Shown one piece after another: positions 46,971 through 55,995 of a DNA stretch of 64,000 nucleotides (its first letter is position 1; each line of letters opens with the position of its first letter). Made by a program: the position numbers and the translations under genes. The notes below the pieces were generated by a model, which saw only the letters and a program-made list of their open reading frames with translations, did no database searches and was not told where the DNA came from. The stretch covers positions 1,612,001 through 1,676,000 of the forward strand of contig NZ_CP083439.1 of assembly GCF_021919125.1 (NCBI RefSeq). Reading direction: 5' to 3'. This stretch comes from Clavibacter sp. A6099 (GTDB lineage: Bacteria > Actinomycetota > Actinomycetes > Actinomycetales > Microbacteriaceae).

Positions 46971-48014
46971 TCAGGGCAGCAGGCCGAGCGCCCGGAGCGT
47001 CTCGGTGGGGCGCTCGACGTGCGCGAAGTGCCCGGCGTCGGCGATGACCGCGGAGGAGGCACCCGGGACGTCGCGCGCCAGTCGGGCCAGGTCCTCCGGC
47101 GTGACGAAGACGTCGCGGCGGCCCCGCACGGCTGTGACGGGGCAGGCGATCCGCGGCCACAGCGCGCCCGCGGGGTAGGCGACGGCGATCTCCGTCGCGC
47201 GGAGGAACCCGCGGGGCCGCACCTCCACGGCCAGCGCGGCGATGACCGACCCGCGCACCCGCCCTCCGTGCGCGAACAGGGGCCGGGTGAGCTGACGCAG
47301 GAGGCCCGCGCGCTGCAGCATCCGGACGAACGCGAGCCCGGATGCGCCGAGGAGGCGCGTGACGTGGATCGAGCCGAGCATCATGCTGAACCCGGGCAGC
47401 GTGCCGAAGCGCAGGATCGGGTGGGCCGCGCTGCGCATGACGGAGTACAGGGTGGGCGACACCAGGGCCACGGAGCGCACGCGACCCGGGTGCCTGGCGG
47501 CCAGGTCGAGGGCGAGGAAGCCGCCCATCGAGTGCCCGACGATGCGGCAGCCGACGTACCCCAGGTCGTCGACCACGCGGATCACGGCGTCGGCCACGGC
47601 CTCCGGGGTGAACCTGGCGTCGTCGGCCGGGCCCGCGGATGCGCCCCAGCCGGGGAGGTCGACGGCCACGACGTCCTCGAGCGGGTGACCGGCGTCCCGG
47701 GCGGCGCGGAGGGCGGGCGTCCACGTGGTCCACGAGCCGGCCGCGCCGTGGAGCAGCACGGTGGCCGTCTCCGAGCGACGCGTCGGCGCGTGGTGGTGCC
47801 GGACGAGGCCGAGCGCCGTCTCGGTCGCCCCCGCGATCAGGCAGGAGGCGCGCGGATCCGGGTCGAGCTCGGAGGGGCAGTAGCCGTCCTCGGGTGGAGC
47901 CGGGCGACGTGGCGACCGGACGACGTCGTCGACGCCGCGGGCGGATCCGGCTGGACGGGGCTGGAGCGGGGGGATGCGCACGGACGGCCTCCGGACCGGG
48001 ACGGGGATCCGCAC
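46971..48014 (-). CDS. Alpha/beta hydrolase, copy 1 of a tandem pair
   Basis: A hydrolase of up to 347 residues. From GYCPSELDPDPRAS onward it parallels the upstream neighbour at 48095: VRHHH, TATVLLHGAAGSWTTWTP, VDLPGWG, GHSMGGF, ALVSPTLYSV, PGFSMMLG, and AGHFAHVERPTETLRALGLL. The nucleophile is in GHSMGG, the acid in RGRRDVF and the histidine in AGHFAHV. The first 43 residues (GTG start at 48014) have no counterpart in the paralogue, so the true start may be further in. Substrate unknown. Confidence 0.85.
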   Translation of the reverse strand: MRIPVPVRRPSVRIPPLQPRPAGSARGVDDVVRSPRRPAPPEDGYCPSELDPDPRASCLIAGATETALGLVRHHHAPTRRSETATVLLHGAAGSWTTWTPALRAARDAGHPLEDVVAVDLPGWGASAGPADDARFTPEAVADAVIRVVDDLGYVGCRIVGHSMGGFLALDLAARHPGRVRSVALVSPTLYSVMRSAAHPILRFGTLPGFSMMLGSIHVTRLLGASGLAFVRMLQRAGLLRQLTRPLFAHGGRVRGSVIAALAVEVRPRGFLRATEIAVAYPAGALWPRIACPVTAVRGRRDVFVTPEDLARLARDVPGASSAVIADAGHFAHVERPTETLRALGLLP

Positions 48015-48094
48015 ATGCTGGCGGACGGTCGTCCCGCGGCGCGGGCCCCCTCCCCAGGGCCGTCCGCCGCGTCCGCCGCCGGACGTGGAGCGCC

Positions 48095-49027
48095 TCAGGC
48101 GAGGAGGCCGAGCGCGCGCAGCGTCTCCTCGGGGCGCTCCACGTGGGCGAAGTGGCCGGCGTCGCGGATCACGGCGGACCGGAGCAGGGGCACCGCGCGC
48201 GCCAGGAGGTCGAGGTCGTCCGGGGACACGAAGACGTCGTCGTCGCCGCGCACCGCGACGACCGGGCAGGCGATGCGCGACCAGAGACCGTCGGCGTCGT
48301 AGCCGCGCGTGACCTCCGCGGCGAGCGAGAACGCCCGGGGCCTGGCCTCGGTGGCGATGGCGTCGACGATCGACCGGCGCACGTGCCAGCCGTGCGCGAA
48401 GAGCGGCAGCGCGACCGCCCGCATGAGGCGGACGCGGCCGACGCCGCGGATGAGCGCGGTGCCGGGGCGGCCGAGCCGGCGCATCGTGCGCATCACGCCG
48501 AGCATCATCGTGAACCCGGGGATGAGGCGGAACTCGCGCACGGGGTGCGCGACGCTCGCGATGACGGAGTACGTCGTGGGCGAGACGAGCGCGACGGAGG
48601 CCGCGCGGTCGGGCTCGCCGGCCGCGATGTGCAGCGCGATGAAGCCGCCCATGGAGTGCCCGACGAGCCGCCAGCGCGCGTAGCCGAGGCCGTCCACCAC
48701 GGCGCGGACGGCGTCGGCGATGGCGTCCACCGTCGCCTCGTCGTCGGTCGCGTCGAGCACGGAGCCGCCCCAGCCGGGCAGGTCGATGGCGACGACGTCG
48801 GCGAACGGGACGCCCGCGTCGCGCGCGGTGCGGATCAGCGGCGTCCAGGTGGTCCAGGATCCCGCGGCGCCGTGCAGCAGCACCGTCGCGGTGTCCGAGC
48901 CGCGGATCGCCACGTGGTGGTGCCGCACGACGCCGAGGCCGGTGGGCGTGCTGCCGCGCACGAGGCCGGAGGCGGCGGGATCCGGGTCGAGCTCGAGCGG
49001 GCTGTAGCCGGGCACGGGCCGGGTCAT
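48095..49027 (-). CDS. Alpha/beta hydrolase, copy 2 of a tandem pair
   Basis: A 310-residue paralogue of the preceding entry, with nucleophile GHSMGG, acid in RGDDDVF and histidine in AGHFAHVERPEETL. Its ATG overlaps the stop of the FUSC gene (ATGA), so it is cotranslated with that membrane protein. The tight coupling hints that the pair handles a lipid or aromatic ester also relevant to the transporter, but this is inference. Confidence 0.88.
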   Translation of the reverse strand: MTRPVPGYSPLELDPDPAASGLVRGSTPTGLGVVRHHHVAIRGSDTATVLLHGAAGSWTTWTPLIRTARDAGVPFADVVAIDLPGWGGSVLDATDDEATVDAIADAVRAVVDGLGYARWRLVGHSMGGFIALHIAAGEPDRAASVALVSPTTYSVIASVAHPVREFRLIPGFTMMLGVMRTMRRLGRPGTALIRGVGRVRLMRAVALPLFAHGWHVRRSIVDAIATEARPRAFSLAAEVTRGYDADGLWSRIACPVVAVRGDDDVFVSPDDLDLLARAVPLLRSAVIRDAGHFAHVERPEETLRALGLLA

Positions 49028-50070
49028 TCGGCGCCGCCGATGATCTCCGAGCGGATGCGGCGGATGTCCTCCAGCAGCGAGCCGATGAGGATCCAGTGCT
49101 CGTCGCTCGGCTGCAGCACCACGAGCGGGGCCGTGAGCGCCGGCTCCTCCCGCGGGTCGGTGCCGTCCGCGCGGGCGTCGCCCGGCAGCGCGTGCTCGGC
49201 GAGGAGCCGCACGTCGTGGGCGGCGCGCGTCAGCTCGGTCGCGATGCCGCGGACCACGGGCTCCTCGGCGAGCGACGGGTCGTAGCGGTCGTGCACGGCG
49301 CGCGTCATGCCGACCACGCGGTTGACGAGCACCGTGAGCGTCGCGAGCAGCTCCCGGTCGGCCTCGAGCAGCGCCCGGTGCCGCCGGCGGAGCGGATTCA
49401 GGGTCAGGCTCTCGAGCCCCCTGTCGACCTCGGCGACCGCCTTCGTGTGCCGCGGCCGGAGCTCGCGCGCGCGGGCGAGCATCCGGTCGAGCTCCTCGCG
49501 GTCGACGGGCTCGGACAGCGCGCCCGCCAGCCGGTCGAGGGCCGCTGCGCAGTCGCCCGCGAGGCCGACCACCGCGCGGCGGCTCGCCTCGTGCAGCACG
49601 GGCGGGGCGATCGCGATGTTGACGACCACGCCGATGGCCGCGCCGAGGATCGTCTCGACGATGCGGTCGACGGCGTACACGGGCGAGAGCTGGCCGATGG
49701 CGAGCACGAGCATCGCGCTGATGGGGATCTGCGTGCTCGACCCCGGCGTCAGTCGGAAGACCCAGCCCACCAGCACCGCCACGACGACCGCGAGGAGCAC
49801 CACCCCGCTCGAGGTGCCGAGCGCGAGGCCGAGCCCGAGCGCGAGCAGCACGCCCGTGATCACGCCCAGGCTGCGCTCGACCGCCTTGCCGAAGGTCTGG
49901 TTGATGCTCGGCTGCACCACGAGCAGCGCCGCGATGGTCGCGAAGATGGGCAGCTGCGCGGGCAGCAGGGCGATGCAGACGAACCAGGCGATGATCGCGG
50001 CGACGGACGTCTTGACCACCTGGACGAACGGGATCCGCGTGGTGGTGCGGACGGTCGTGGTGATGCGCAC
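49024..50070 (-). CDS. FUSC-family integral membrane protein
   Basis: A 348-residue protein with six N-terminal membrane helices (about 15-165) in the fusaric-acid-resistance/aromatic-acid-exporter pattern (QPSINQTFGKAVERSLGVITG split around SINQTFGKA). A long cytoplasmic helical domain (about 170-340) follows, rich in Arg and Glu. These proteins are linked to export of aromatic acids and to cell-envelope functions. It lies 55 bp downstream of dnaE2 on the same strand and is coupled to an alpha/beta hydrolase gene. Confidence 0.87.
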   Translation of the reverse strand: MRITTTVRTTTRIPFVQVVKTSVAAIIAWFVCIALLPAQLPIFATIAALLVVQPSINQTFGKAVERSLGVITGVLLALGLGLALGTSSGVVLLAVVVAVLVGWVFRLTPGSSTQIPISAMLVLAIGQLSPVYAVDRIVETILGAAIGVVVNIAIAPPVLHEASRRAVVGLAGDCAAALDRLAGALSEPVDREELDRMLARARELRPRHTKAVAEVDRGLESLTLNPLRRRHRALLEADRELLATLTVLVNRVVGMTRAVHDRYDPSLAEEPVVRGIATELTRAAHDVRLLAEHALPGDARADGTDPREEPALTAPLVVLQPSDEHWILIGSLLEDIRRIRSEIIGGAE

Positions 50071-50125
50071 GTGCGGCCTCGGGCTTCCGTCTCGGGTGCG
50101 TCCATCATCCCGCGGGCTGGCGGCC

Positions 50126-53100
50126 TCAGGCCACCTGGGCCGCGTCGTCGATCCCGTCTGGCCCGCCGGCCGCGTCCCCCTGCCGCCTGGCGTCCTGCCA
50201 GCGCGCCCACATCTCCTTGAGGTCCCACGCGTCCTCCGCCTGGATGGAGACGCCCCGCTCGCCCGTGCGCCTGGTGCGCCCCCGGATGACGAGCAGCCGC
50301 GTGCCGAAGAGCATGGGCCCGGCCTTCTGCTGCGCCTCGTCGAAGAAGGTGGAGTCGGAGCAGCCCGTGCCGTCGTCGAGGCTGATGAAGACCACGCGCT
50401 TGCCGCTGCGCATGGGCGGCGTCTGCGTGGCGATGCGGATCCCCGCGACCACCACCTCGGAGCCGCTGCGCACCTCGAGCAGCTGGCTCGCCGGGATCAC
50501 CCCGAGCTCGTCGAGCATGGGCCGGTAGCTCTCCAGCACGTGGTCGGTGACCTCCATCTGCAGGATGTCGAGCTCGGCGGCGACCCGCGCGCGCCCGTCG
50601 GGGTCGGGGGAGCCGCGCGGGATGAGGTCGCGGTCGTCGACGAACAGCGGGAGCTGGCCGGCCGGATCCGCGGGCCGGGCCGCCCGCGCCGTGAGCCGCC
50701 GCGCGAACGCCATCACGTCGCCGCGGGACGCCGGACCCCGGGCGCCGGCGTCGTCGGCGGACGCCGCGAGCGAGTCGAGCGCGCCGACCGCGGCCAGCCG
50801 TTCCAGCAGCGCGCGCGACGGCTGCGCCTTCGCGTAGAAGTCGCTGATGGAGTCGTAGGGCTGGCCCCGCTCGATCCGCTCCAGCTCCGCCTGGCTCATG
50901 CCGTGCACGTCCTGCAGCGACAGCCGGATCCCCAGCTCGCCGATGCGCGTGCGCCCGGTCGTCTCCCCGCCCTCGACGCGCTCCACCCGGTAGACGCCGG
51001 TCGACCGGTTCACGTCGAGCGGCAGCACGGGCACGCCCATGCGACGGGCCTCGGTGAGGAGCAGCCGCTTGGGGTACATGCCGGGGTCGTGCGTGAGGAT
51101 CCCCGCGAGGAACTCCGCCGGGTAGTGCGTCTTCAGCCACGCGCTCTGCCAGGTGGGCAGCGCGAACGCGGCGCCGTGCGCCTTGCAGAACCCGAACGAG
51201 CCGAAGCCCTTCAGCGCCTTCCAGATGCGCTCGACGTCGGCGTCCGAGAAGGGGCGCCGGCCCGTGCGACCGTCCACGTGCATGGCGGTGCGCTCCCGGA
51301 ACGCCTGCTCGACCACCGTGTCCATCCGCTCCATGTTGCGGCGCAGCTCGTCGGCCTCCGCGAGGGAGACCTGCATGCAGTCCGCGAAGATCCGGATGAC
51401 CTGCTCGTGGTAGATGACGACGCCGAAGGTGGGCGCGAGGAACGGCGCGAACCGCGGGTGCAGGTAGTCGGGCCGGGTGATGCCGTGCTTCGTGTCGAGG
51501 AAGGGCGCGACCATGTTGCCCTTCATGGGGCCCGGCCGGAACAGCGAGATGTCGGCGATGAGGTCCTCGTAGACGTCCGGCTGCATCTTGCCGATGAGCT
51601 CGCGCTGCCCGGGCGACTCGATCTGGAACATGCCGAGCGTGTGCGTGGTGCGGATGGCGGCGAAGGTCTCCTCGTCGTCGTGCGGGATCTCGTCGAGCTC
51701 GATGCGCCCGTCGCGGTGCACGTAGCGCGCGTCGACCGGGACGCCGCCCGCCACCGCCGAGCGCGCGCCGTGGATGCGGTGGATCTCGTCCAGCGCGTAC
51801 GCCATGGTGCTCTGCATCCGCACGCCGAGGATGTCGAGCTTGAGGAGCCCCATGTCGTCGATGTCGTCCTTGTCGAACTGGCTCATCGGCAGGCCCATGC
51901 CGCTCGGCTGCACGGGGCTCGTGCTCAGGAGGTCGGAGTCGCCGAGGATGACGCCGCACGGGTGCATGGAGATGTGCCGGGGGAGCCGGTCGAGCCGCTC
52001 CGTGAGGTCGACGAGCAGGTCGATGCTCGGGTCGTCGCGCACGAGGTCGGCGATGGGCTTGAGCTCGGGCTTCGTCTCGAGCACCGCCCGGAACTCGCGC
52101 GCGTTGAAGCGCCAGATGTTCTTGGCGATGAAGTCGATCTGCTGCTCGTCGAGGTCGAGCGCGAGCCCCGCGTCGCGCGCGGCGCCGCGGGCCCGGTAGG
52201 TGTTCTGCATCGACAGCAGGGTGACCCGGTTGCTCCCGTACTTCTCGAACACGCGGTGGTAGACCTCGTGCCGGCGCGCCGACTCCACGTCGATGTCGAT
52301 GTCCGGCAGCGTCGAGCGCACCTTGCCGAGGAAGCGCTCGAACAGCAGGTCGTGCTCGAGCGGGTCGACGTTGGAGATGCGCAGCAGGTAGTTGACGAGG
52401 CTGCCCGCACCGGATCCGCGCGCCTGGTTGCGCACGCCCATGTCGCGCATGAGCGAGCACACGTCGGCGACGGTGAGGAAGTAGGTGGCGAAGCCGAAGC
52501 CCGTGATGGTCTGCAGCTCCGTGCGCATCCGGGCGAGCACGCGCTGCCGCATCGACTCGTCCACGTGGCCGAACCGCTCGGTGACCCCGGCCTCGGCCTT
52601 CCGCCAGAGCGCCTCGTCCGGGTCGCCCGTGACGCCGATGACGGACTTCTCCGGCAGCTTCGGCTTCCGCCAGGCGAGGTCGGCGTCCGGATCCAGCCGG
52701 CACCGGTCGGCGAGCTCCTCGGTGGCGCGCAGCAGCGCCTCGCCCGCCCGGCGGTCGAGGGACGACGCGCCCGCGACCTCCCGCGCGATCTCCTGCATCT
52801 CGGCCGGGGTCTTGAGCCACGCCTGCCCGTTGGGCTGCGGCCGGAACGACCCGAGCGGCCGGAGCGTGCCCGCGGAGTCGAGCACGTCGCCCGTGAGCGC
52901 GTCGTCGGGCTCGAGGTAGCGCACGGCGTTGGTGAGCACCGCGGGGACGCGGTGGGCCTCGGCGAGCTCGAGCATGCGGGCGGCGTGCCGGAGGCTGGCG
53001 GACTCGCCGGGCTCGGTGAAGTGGCAGACCACCTCGACGACCACCGCGCCGGGCAGCAGCCGGGCCCACTCGGCCAGGTGGCGGGACGCGAGCGCGTGGT

Positions 53101-53554
53101 CGCCCGCCGCGACGGCGCGCCCCACATCGGAGTCGGGTCCGAGCATGATCGTGCCGACCGGCCCGTCCTCGCCGAGGAGGAACGCGGGCGGCCGGGTGCG
53201 CGCGATGCCCGCCTGCGCGCTCCGGGCGGTGCTCCGCGCGGTGCCGCGCCCGTGGCTCGCGCTGATGAGCCGGCTGAGCGCCGCCCAGCCCTGGCCGCGC
53301 GTGCCGCCGTGCGCGAGCACCGTGATCCGGCCGGGGTGCTCGCCCGTGAGCCCGAGCTCCGCGCCGACGACGGGGGAGACCCCGGCGGCGAGGGAGCGGC
53401 GGATGTGGCGGACGGCGCCGTAGAGCCCGTCGCGGTCGGTGATGGCCGCGGCCGACGCGCCCCGTGACGCGACCTCGTCGACCAGCGCCTCGGGTGCCGT
53501 GGTGCCGAAGTGCGCGGAGAAGGCGGACGCGACGTGCAGGTGGGTGAAGCTCAC
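50126..53554 (-). CDS. dnaE2: Error-prone DNA polymerase III alpha subunit DnaE2
   Basis: A translesion C-family polymerase induced by DNA damage. The 1,142 residues comprise a PHP domain (FTHLHVASAFS at the start), polymerase core with metal-binding PDIDID at 417-422, the RGSGAGSLVNYLL segment, fingers with LFRPGPMKGNM, a helix-hairpin-helix part (LSLQDVHGMSQAELERI) and an OB fold near 990-1080. It is shorter than replicative DnaE, as in the DnaE2/ImuC group. The GTG start at 53554 has GGGAGG upstream. A LexA box sits 47 bp before the start. ImuA and ImuB, its usual partners, are not beside it. Confidence 0.95.
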   Translation of the reverse strand: MSFTHLHVASAFSAHFGTTAPEALVDEVASRGASAAAITDRDGLYGAVRHIRRSLAAGVSPVVGAELGLTGEHPGRITVLAHGGTRGQGWAALSRLISASHGRGTARSTARSAQAGIARTRPPAFLLGEDGPVGTIMLGPDSDVGRAVAAGDHALASRHLAEWARLLPGAVVVEVVCHFTEPGESASLRHAARMLELAEAHRVPAVLTNAVRYLEPDDALTGDVLDSAGTLRPLGSFRPQPNGQAWLKTPAEMQEIAREVAGASSLDRRAGEALLRATEELADRCRLDPDADLAWRKPKLPEKSVIGVTGDPDEALWRKAEAGVTERFGHVDESMRQRVLARMRTELQTITGFGFATYFLTVADVCSLMRDMGVRNQARGSGAGSLVNYLLRISNVDPLEHDLLFERFLGKVRSTLPDIDIDVESARRHEVYHRVFEKYGSNRVTLLSMQNTYRARGAARDAGLALDLDEQQIDFIAKNIWRFNAREFRAVLETKPELKPIADLVRDDPSIDLLVDLTERLDRLPRHISMHPCGVILGDSDLLSTSPVQPSGMGLPMSQFDKDDIDDMGLLKLDILGVRMQSTMAYALDEIHRIHGARSAVAGGVPVDARYVHRDGRIELDEIPHDDEETFAAIRTTHTLGMFQIESPGQRELIGKMQPDVYEDLIADISLFRPGPMKGNMVAPFLDTKHGITRPDYLHPRFAPFLAPTFGVVIYHEQVIRIFADCMQVSLAEADELRRNMERMDTVVEQAFRERTAMHVDGRTGRRPFSDADVERIWKALKGFGSFGFCKAHGAAFALPTWQSAWLKTHYPAEFLAGILTHDPGMYPKRLLLTEARRMGVPVLPLDVNRSTGVYRVERVEGGETTGRTRIGELGIRLSLQDVHGMSQAELERIERGQPYDSISDFYAKAQPSRALLERLAAVGALDSLAASADDAGARGPASRGDVMAFARRLTARAARPADPAGQLPLFVDDRDLIPRGSPDPDGRARVAAELDILQMEVTDHVLESYRPMLDELGVIPASQLLEVRSGSEVVVAGIRIATQTPPMRSGKRVVFISLDDGTGCSDSTFFDEAQQKAGPMLFGTRLLVIRGRTRRTGERGVSIQAEDAWDLKEMWARWQDARRQGDAAGGPDGIDDAAQVA

Positions 53555-53600
53555 GCGCGCCTCCCTCGATGTCCGCCCGCGTCCTCCCCGGGCGCGATGT

Positions 53601-53616
53601 TCGAACGCATGTTCGA
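53601..53616. promoter_or_regulatory. LexA box (SOS box) of dnaE2
   Basis: A perfect palindromic match to the Gram-positive consensus CGAAC-N4-GTTCG, with core N4 GCAT and flanking T/A. A TACACT -10 hexamer for dnaE2 lies at 53629-53624 on the minus strand, so LexA would cover the transcription start. The box is also 40 bp upstream of the zwf -10. Confidence 0.93.
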
Positions 53617-53656
53617 CTCGCCCAGTGTAGGTCGGCTGCCCGACGGCCGCGACCCG

Positions 53657-53662
53657 TAGTCT
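53657..53662 (+). promoter_or_regulatory. -10 hexamer TAGTCT, leaderless promoter of the G6PDH-like gene
   Basis: Ends 6 nt before the ATG; the GGAGG in between would be too close to the start to serve as ribosome binding site. Confidence 0.55.
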
Positions 53663-53668
53663 CGGAGG

Positions 53669-55036
53669 ATGACCAGCGAACCCTCCACCCTCGTCATCCT
53701 CGGCGCCAGCGGCGACCTCACGGAACGCCTCCTCCTGCCGGGTCTCGGCAGCCTCGTGGCGAGCGATCGGGGGCGGCGGATCCAGCTCATCGGCACCGGC
53801 CGGAGCGAGCGCACGGCGTCGGAGTGGACGAAGACGGTCAAGACCGCGTTCGACTCGGTGGACGCCACGGGACGCCGGGCGGCGGGCATCGTCTCGTCCA
53901 CGAAGTACATCCAGGCCGACCCCACGGACCTCGACGACCTGAAGCGCATCCTCGAGGCGTGCGATGGCGCGCCCGCCTTCTACTTCGCGCTGCCGCCGGC
54001 CATCTCCATCCAGGTGTGCGAGCAGCTGGCGAAGCTCGACCTGCCGGAGGGCACCACGCTCGCGCTCGAGAAGCCGTTCGGCTCGAACAGCCGCAGCGCC
54101 GCGCAGCTGAACCGCCAGCTGCTGAAGCTCGTGCCGGAGGACCGCATCCACCGCACCGACCACTTCCTCGGCCTCTCCACGGTGCTCAACCTCGTGTCGC
54201 TGCGCTTCGCCAACCGCTTCTTCGAGTCGGTGTGGAGCGCGAAGGACATCGAGAAGGTCGAGATCCTCTACGACGAGACGCTCGCGCTCGAGGGCCGCGC
54301 CGCCTACTACGACAAGTCGGGCGCGCTCGTCGACATGATCCAGAGCCACCTGCTGCAGGTGCTCGCGGTGTTCGCGATGGAGCCGCCCGCGAGCATCGAC
54401 CCGGACGACCTCCGTTCGAACATCGCCTCGGTCCTCCGCGCCACCGAGGTCTGGGACAACGACCCCATCGCCCACAGCCGGCGGGCGCGGTACACCGCCG
54501 CCACGGTGGACGGCACCCGCATCCCCGCGTACGCCAAGGAGGAGGGGGTGGATCCGGCCAACGAGACGGAGACGCTCGCCGAGGTCACCTTCGGCGTCGC
54601 GAACGCGCGCTGGGCGGGCGTCCCGTTCCGGCTCCGCTCGGGCAAGGCCCTCAAGGAGGCGTCCAAGCGCATCGTCGTCACCTTCAAGCCGGTGGCGCAC
54701 CTGCCGCGGGGCCTGCACGGATCCGCCCGGCCCGACCGGCTCATCATCGACCTCAAGCCCGACGGCATCTCGCTGGAGGTCACGATGGACGGCACGGGCG
54801 AGCCCTTCACGCTCACCCAGTCCACATTCCGCGCGGAGTTCGCCGAGCCCGAGCTCACGCCGTACGGCGAGGTGCTCGACGGCATCCTCGCGGGCGACCC
54901 GCGCCTCTCGGTCCGCGGCGACGTGGCCGAGCGCTGCTGGCGCATCGTCGCACCGGTCATGCGCGCCTGGAAGGGCGACCGCGTGCCCATGGCCGAGTAC
55001 CGCGCCGGATCCGCGGGGCCGACCGCCTGGCGCTGA
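53669..55036 (+). CDS. Glucose-6-phosphate dehydrogenase family protein, divergent
   Basis: A 455-residue member of the G6PDH family, which oxidises glucose 6-phosphate to the lactone. The coenzyme motif is GASGDLTER (12-20), EKPFG is at 134-138, and the catalytic His is kept in MIQSHLLQ (His227). The diagnostic DHYLGK motif reads DHFLGL (164-169): the lysine that binds the substrate phosphate and supports catalysis is Leu169. RDMxQNH is VDMIQSH. It may therefore be a second, weaker or differently specific paralogue. No pgl, gnd or opcA neighbours are present. Confidence 0.87.
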   Translation: MTSEPSTLVILGASGDLTERLLLPGLGSLVASDRGRRIQLIGTGRSERTASEWTKTVKTAFDSVDATGRRAAGIVSSTKYIQADPTDLDDLKRILEACDGAPAFYFALPPAISIQVCEQLAKLDLPEGTTLALEKPFGSNSRSAAQLNRQLLKLVPEDRIHRTDHFLGLSTVLNLVSLRFANRFFESVWSAKDIEKVEILYDETLALEGRAAYYDKSGALVDMIQSHLLQVLAVFAMEPPASIDPDDLRSNIASVLRATEVWDNDPIAHSRRARYTAATVDGTRIPAYAKEEGVDPANETETLAEVTFGVANARWAGVPFRLRSGKALKEASKRIVVTFKPVAHLPRGLHGSARPDRLIIDLKPDGISLEVTMDGTGEPFTLTQSTFRAEFAEPELTPYGEVLDGILAGDPRLSVRGDVAERCWRIVAPVMRAWKGDRVPMAEYRAGSAGPTAWR

Positions 55037-55125
55037 CCGCGCGGTGCTCCCGCCGCGCATGGCGGGCCCGCATGACGGCTCCCTGGGCGTCGTCGCCTCC
55101 CGGCGGCGGCGCCCTCGCCGCGTCC

Positions 55126-55131
55126 TAGCGT
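55126..55131 (+). promoter_or_regulatory. -10 hexamer TAGCGT, leaderless promoter of the dienelactone hydrolase gene
   Basis: Ends 6 nt before the ATG at 55138. Confidence 0.5.
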
Positions 55132-55137
55132 GAGGGC

Positions 55138-55887
55138 ATGCCCGTGATCCTCACCGAGATCCCCCTGCCCGCGGCCTCGCCGGATGCGTCGCCCGGGCTG
55201 CACGGCGTGCTCGCGGTGCCCGAGGGCGAGGGGCCGTGGCCCGCGGTCGTGGTGGTGCACGAGGCCTTCGGCGTCACCGACGTCATGCGCCGCCAGGCCG
55301 AGCGCCTCGCCGAGGCCGGCTTCCTGGCGCTCATGCCCGACCTCTTCTCCGCCGGCGGCGCGCGCCGCTGCCTGGTCGCGACCTTCCGCACGCTCGCGGC
55401 GGGGGAGGGCCGGGCGTTCGTCGACGTCGAGTCCGCCCGCCGCGCGCTCCTCGCCCGCGCCGACTGCACGGGCCGCGTCGGCGTCATCGGCTTCTGCATG
55501 GGCGGCGGGTTCGCCCTGGCGGCGGCCTCCCGCGGCTTCGACGCGTCGAGCGTCAACTACGGGATGCTCCCGGAGGACCTCGACGGGGTGCTCGACGGCG
55601 CGTGCCCGATCGTCGCGAGCTACGGCGGCCGCGACCGGCAGCTCGCGGGATCCGCCGACCGCCTGGAGGCCGCCCTCGTGGCGCACGGCATCGACCACGA
55701 CGTGCGGGAGTACGCCGCCGCCGGGCACTCCTTCCTCAACGACGCCGAGATGGGTCCCCGGCCGCTCCGCCCGGTGCTGCGCGCGGTGGGGATGGGGCCG
55801 GAGCCCGCATCCGCGGCGGACGCCTGGCGCCGGATCGACGCGTTCCTCGACGCCCATCTGCGTGGCGAGGAGCGCACGGGGGCTTAG
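55138..55887 (+). CDS. Dienelactone hydrolase family protein
   Basis: A 249-residue alpha/beta hydrolase with a cysteine nucleophile in GFCMGGG, the acid in YGGRDRQ and the histidine in AGHSFLN. The conserved Glu in VVHEAFG completes the DLH set. Classical members open dienelactones in chlorocatechol degradation, but most stand-alone actinobacterial copies have no assigned substrate. No aromatic degradation genes adjoin it. Confidence 0.9.
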   Translation: MPVILTEIPLPAASPDASPGLHGVLAVPEGEGPWPAVVVVHEAFGVTDVMRRQAERLAEAGFLALMPDLFSAGGARRCLVATFRTLAAGEGRAFVDVESARRALLARADCTGRVGVIGFCMGGGFALAAASRGFDASSVNYGMLPEDLDGVLDGACPIVASYGGRDRQLAGSADRLEAALVAHGIDHDVREYAAAGHSFLNDAEMGPRPLRPVLRAVGMGPEPASAADAWRRIDAFLDAHLRGEERTGA

Positions 55888-55995
55888 CGCATCGGGCCCG
55901 CGCGCCGAGGGGACTCTCCACCGGCCTCGGCTAGCCTGTGGAGGATCCGGGTCCCCGCGCCCGACCCTCCCCGCCCGGCGACGAGAGATCCACCC

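Noticed and set aside
46971-49027. The two hydrolase genes as one gene split by a frameshift
   Set aside because: Each encodes a full catalytic triad and a complete fold, and they align with each other end to end, so they are paralogues.
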